Below are positions 7,571-9,349 of a stretch of DNA of 9,349 nucleotides, in pieces. The position numbers and the translations under genes are program-made. Source of the DNA: an uncultured Bacillus sp. (GTDB lineage Bacteria; Bacillota; Bacilli; Bacillales; DSM-1321); the NCBI GenBank assembly GCA_934215995.1, contig CAKQBC010000068.1, positions 1 to 9,349 of the forward strand, given 5' to 3'. Under the pieces are notes generated by a model. The model did not search any database and had not been told where the DNA came from. It was given only the letters and a program-made list of their open reading frames with translations. Position 1 is the first letter of the stretch. Each line of letters starts with the position of its first letter.

Positions 7571-8026
7571 ATGAAAGCTACTACAGTGATCAGGCTGCTT
7601 CATTTGGTCATTCCTTGGCTGACCATATTTTTTCTGCCTAAAAAGTCCTTCAATAAATTTTCCACCGTCTCGGTTTTTGCCGGAATTTTAGTGTTCATTA
7701 TGAGCATCCTGGCCATTCCTTTTAAATGGTGGACAGTGGAGGGAGGGCACTTCAAGAAGTTGCTCAATGATTTAACCTTCATACTGGGCCCGTTTTTTAT
7801 CGGGACCTTATGGATTTTTCATTTTACCTTCGGAAATTTTAAGCGTTATCTGGCTGTCAACGCTATCATGGATTTTCTATTCGCCTATCCGCTTAATTAT
7901 TTGTATGAAAAATTTAACTTATATAAGCTGGTCAAATTTAAGCCCATCTATATTTTCCTGTTCTTCACCACCTACGCATGGATTATTTATGGATACCAGG
8001 AATTTTTTCATCGGAACCACAGATAA
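7571..8026 (+). CDS. Small multi-pass membrane protein of unknown function (CBO0543-like)
   Basis: The 151-residue protein is strongly hydrophobic and rich in Phe, Tyr and Trp. About four or five membrane helices can be seen, near residues 8-22, 32-52, 68-87, 92-112 and 122-142. Short basic or polar links (KKSFNK, KWWTVEGGH, NFKRY, KFNLYKLVKFK) lie between them. There is no signal peptide, catalytic motif or cysteine. It resembles the uncharacterised CBO0543 type of membrane proteins found across spore-forming Firmicutes, but that match is from general appearance only. It follows the operon terminator and faces the CbpA-like gene, so it seems to be a separate unit. No convincing promoter is seen. 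A CATAAT at 7543-7548 could be a -10 box, but it lacks a matching -35. Confidence 0.75.
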   Translation: MKATTVIRLLHLVIPWLTIFFLPKKSFNKFSTVSVFAGILVFIMSILAIPFKWWTVEGGHFKKLLNDLTFILGPFFIGTLWIFHFTFGNFKRYLAVNAIMDFLFAYPLNYLYEKFNLYKLVKFKPIYIFLFFTTYAWIIYGYQEFFHRNHR

Positions 8027-8029
8027 GAA

Positions 8030-8058
8030 AAAAGCCGCTCCATCATGGAACGGCTTTT
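8030..8058. terminator. Bidirectional intrinsic terminator between convergent genes
   Basis: AAAAGCCG (8030-8037) pairs with CGGCTTTT (8051-8058). A C/A mismatch and an inner TCCA/TGGA stem with a three-base loop lie inside. On the + strand the hairpin ends in TTTTCT. On the - strand the A run at 8028-8033 becomes six T. It starts three bases after the stop of the membrane protein gene and ends four bases before the stop codon of the - strand gene, so it can serve both. Confidence 0.85.
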
Positions 8059-8062
8059 CTCG

Positions 8063-8707
8063 TTAGCATTCTCCATTATGACACTCGACCCCGATCACAC
8101 GGAAGCCATTTGCGTCCAGTTCTTTCTTGATTTTATCCAAGGTTTCTTCTGTCGTATCCTTCGGCAATGTAAAAAGGATACGGCGGATCAGGCTGACATG
8201 GAAGTTGGATGAGTCCAGTGAAATGACTCCCTGTATATCGCTATATTTACTGATGATGCTGCTTATCTTTTTCAGTGTTCCCTGTGTGCCATAGCTTCCC
8301 ACAGTCAGGGTATAGCTTCCGCGGTTCAGTCCCCACGCTTCCTCCAGCAGTTCCAGTACGGCCGCATGTGTCAGCAAACCGACAAACTGCCCATTTTCAT
8401 TTTCAACCGGCAGATAAGGATATCTCTTCAGCGTGAAAAAGGCTTTCATGAAAGAGTCATCCTCATCAATTACGGTCTGCTGGTCTTTAGCAAGGGCCGT
8501 AATGGGTTCATCCAAAGAATGATTCTCCTTATATTCTAAAATATCAACCTTATAGATATTGCCGGCAAACTTTGTATGTGTGGCATCCAGAATAGGGACA
8601 CAGCGGTAACCAGTTTCGTTTAGAAACTGCAGCGCCTGTTCCAAATTAAAGGTTTCATCACAAAACCGAACATCTCTTTTCTCTACCATCTGATGGCGAA
8701 TCAGCAT
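8063..8707 (-). CDS. cbpA: CBS-pair plus ACT-like domain protein, probable cyclic-di-AMP-binding CbpA
   Basis: This is a soluble 214-residue predicted ligand sensor. Two CBS repeats cover about residues 3-60 (with RCVPILD at 35-41 and GNIYKVDIL at 49-57) and 68-122 (with YPYLPVENENGQFVGLLTHA at 96-115). They are followed by an ACT-like domain at about 130-210 (SYTLTVGS, then LKKISSIISKYSDIQGVIS, then FRVIGVEC). This CBS-CBS-ACT order and length match the Listeria/Bacillus CbpA proteins that bind cyclic-di-AMP through the CBS pair. The shorter CBS protein CbpB/DarB lacks the ACT part. The ATG is supported by an excellent AAAGGAGGA at 8715-8723, seven bases away. It is divergent from the LytTR regulator gene and convergent with the membrane protein gene. 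Domain calls are firm; nucleotide binding is inferred from family resemblance. Confidence 0.8.
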   Translation of the reverse strand: MLIRHQMVEKRDVRFCDETFNLEQALQFLNETGYRCVPILDATHTKFAGNIYKVDILEYKENHSLDEPITALAKDQQTVIDEDDSFMKAFFTLKRYPYLPVENENGQFVGLLTHAAVLELLEEAWGLNRGSYTLTVGSYGTQGTLKKISSIISKYSDIQGVISLDSSNFHVSLIRRILFTLPKDTTEETLDKIKKELDANGFRVIGVECHNGEC

Positions 8708-8738
8708 TCCAGCATCCTCCTTTACCCCTAACCTTCTC

Positions 8739-8765
8739 TATTCTATGCCGGTGCCTTTTTGGCAA
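8739..8765 (-). promoter_or_regulatory. Possible promoter of the cbpA-like gene
   Basis: Read on the - strand, TTGCCA (8760-8765, five of six matches to a -35) is followed by TAGAAT (8740-8745, five of six to a -10). The spacer is only 14 bases, which is poor for the housekeeping sigma factor. The same place reads CATAGAATA (8739-8747), resembling the CATAnnnTA -10 of mother-cell sporulation sigma factors. Neither reading is secure. Confidence 0.25.
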
Positions 8766-8779
8766 TGATAAGAAATTAA

Positions 8780-8808
8780 GTGAATCCCCCTGCGAAAACT
8801 TGTAAAAT
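8780..8808 (+). promoter_or_regulatory. Possible promoter of the LytTR regulator gene
   Basis: TAAAAT (8803-8808) differs from the -10 consensus at one base. GTGAAT (8780-8785) sits 17 bases upstream as a weak -35 with three matching bases. It lies 38 bases before the GTG start. This is the best + strand candidate in the 139-bp divergent gap, but the -35 is weak. Confidence 0.3.
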
Positions 8809-8846
8809 AAGAAAAAGCCATCATCAGGAAAGGTGCTGAAAAGAAC

Positions 8847-9349
8847 GTGGAAAGCATTACAGTTGTGTCGCTGCTGGATGTGATTGGAGAACTGTTTTCC
8901 GATGAGATTTCCATAGCGGTTTCCAATACAAGTGAATATATTTATTACCGGCCGAGCAAGCGCATTGATTTGAAAATCAGGCCGGGTGACAGGGTGAAGG
9001 AAGGAACCATCGCCTATAAGGCTTTAGGGACACAGCAAAGAGTGTCGGAGTTTATTGATCGCGATGTATTTGGTGTTCCGTATCACGGCATGGCGGTTCC
9101 ATTTTTGCATGAAGGAAAGCTTGAAGGCTGCGTAACCGCTATTTTTCCGGCTTTGACGGACGGCAAATCGGTTGTGACAATGAAAACGAATGATGGCTGG
9201 ATTCCGATTCCTTTTTCCGAGGTTGTCTACCTTGAGGCAAAGGATAAGAAGACCTATGTACATACTGGCGGCAATTCAGGCACCCATAAATACTCGCTTC
9301 AGGATTTTGAGTATTCGCTGCCGAAGGACAGTTTTATCCGCTGTCACCG
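8847..9349 (+). CDS. LytTR-family regulator with MCP-like N-terminal sensor domain (3' end missing)
   Basis: The frame opens with GTG at 8847 and stays open to the window edge: 167 codons, with the C-terminal part outside. Residues about 8-103 form an alpha/beta sensor domain with IYYRPSKRIDLKIRPGD (32-48), EGTIAYKAL (52-60) and FGVPYHGMAVPFLHEGKLEG (75-94). This is the pattern seen in the single sensor domain of soluble methyl-accepting chemotaxis proteins in Bacillus relatives. From about 118 a LytTR DNA-binding domain begins: IPIPFSEVVYLEAKDKKTYVHT, then SLQDFEYSLPKDSFIRCH, matching the conserved start and the FxRxH region. There is no receiver domain, so this would be a one-component regulator. 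AAAGGTG at 8829-8835 lies 11 bases upstream and no in-frame ATG precedes the GTG, which supports the start. The signal and the target genes are unknown. Confidence 0.8.
   Translation, partial: MESITVVSLLDVIGELFSDEISIAVSNTSEYIYYRPSKRIDLKIRPGDRVKEGTIAYKALGTQQRVSEFIDRDVFGVPYHGMAVPFLHEGKLEGCVTAIFPALTDGKSVVTMKTNDGWIPIPFSEVVYLEAKDKKTYVHTGGNSGTHKYSLQDFEYSLPKDSFIRCH

Noticed and set aside
8752..8764. TGCC-TTTTT-GGCA small palindrome
   Set aside because: A 4-bp stem alone in a promoter region is too short to call a terminator or operator.
8738..8926. 62-codon - strand frame across the cbpA/LytTR gap
   Set aside because: It overlaps the start of the LytTR regulator and the divergent promoter region. 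It has no clear ribosome binding site or recognisable protein features.
9024..9263. 79-codon - strand frame
   Set aside because: It is antisense to the well-supported sensor and LytTR domains of the + strand gene.
1..9349. Search for a defence system, mobile element, CRISPR array, tRNA or riboswitch
   Set aside because: No transposase, integrase, repeat-spacer pattern, tRNA-like cloverleaf or structured leader could be recognised. The region reads as ordinary metabolic and regulatory genes.

Overview
The window looks like chromosomal DNA of a Bacillaceae-type Firmicute. The evidence is strong AAGGAGG-like ribosome binding sites, a GTG start overlapping a stop codon, tight same-strand gene packing, A/T-flanked intrinsic terminators, and protein families typical of Bacillus relatives (a CbpA-like CBS/ACT protein and a GlcD/GlcF pair). 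No phage, insertion sequence, CRISPR array, rRNA or tRNA is visible. The species cannot be named from the sequence.

Region 1 (1-7510, + strand) is one compact operon whose start lies upstream of the window. In order it holds: the C-terminal nine-tenths or so of a TAXI-type TRAP solute-binding protein; a fused 4TM/12TM TRAP permease; a FadR-subfamily GntR regulator; a GlcD-type FAD-linked 2-hydroxyacid dehydrogenase; its GlcF-type iron-sulfur partner; and an L-2-hydroxyglutarate oxidase (LhgO). Gaps are 18 bp or less, and two junctions overlap (4 bp and 8 bp). The layout reads as an uptake-and-oxidation pathway for a small 2-hydroxycarboxylate: the transporter imports it, the GlcD/GlcF and LhgO flavoenzymes oxidise it to the 2-oxoacid and probably pass electrons to the respiratory chain, and the FadR-type protein senses substrate or product. 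LhgO acts on the L enantiomer of 2-hydroxyglutarate, and GlcD-family enzymes include D-2-hydroxyglutarate dehydrogenases. A testable idea is therefore that this operon clears or catabolises both enantiomers to 2-oxoglutarate. Glycolate or lactate remain possible GlcD/GlcF substrates.

Region 2 (7511-8062) starts with an intrinsic terminator closing the operon. The 3' arm of this terminator is also the Shine-Dalgarno sequence of the next gene, which encodes a 151-residue multi-pass membrane protein of unknown role. A bidirectional terminator then separates this gene from a convergent one.

Region 3 (8063-9349) has a divergent pair. On the - strand is a CBS-pair plus ACT-like protein resembling the cyclic-di-AMP-binding protein CbpA. 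On the + strand, running off the window, is a GTG-started regulator that joins a sensor domain resembling that of soluble methyl-accepting chemotaxis proteins to a LytTR DNA-binding domain. The 139-bp gap between them must hold both promoters. No stretch longer than 300 bp lacks a gene.
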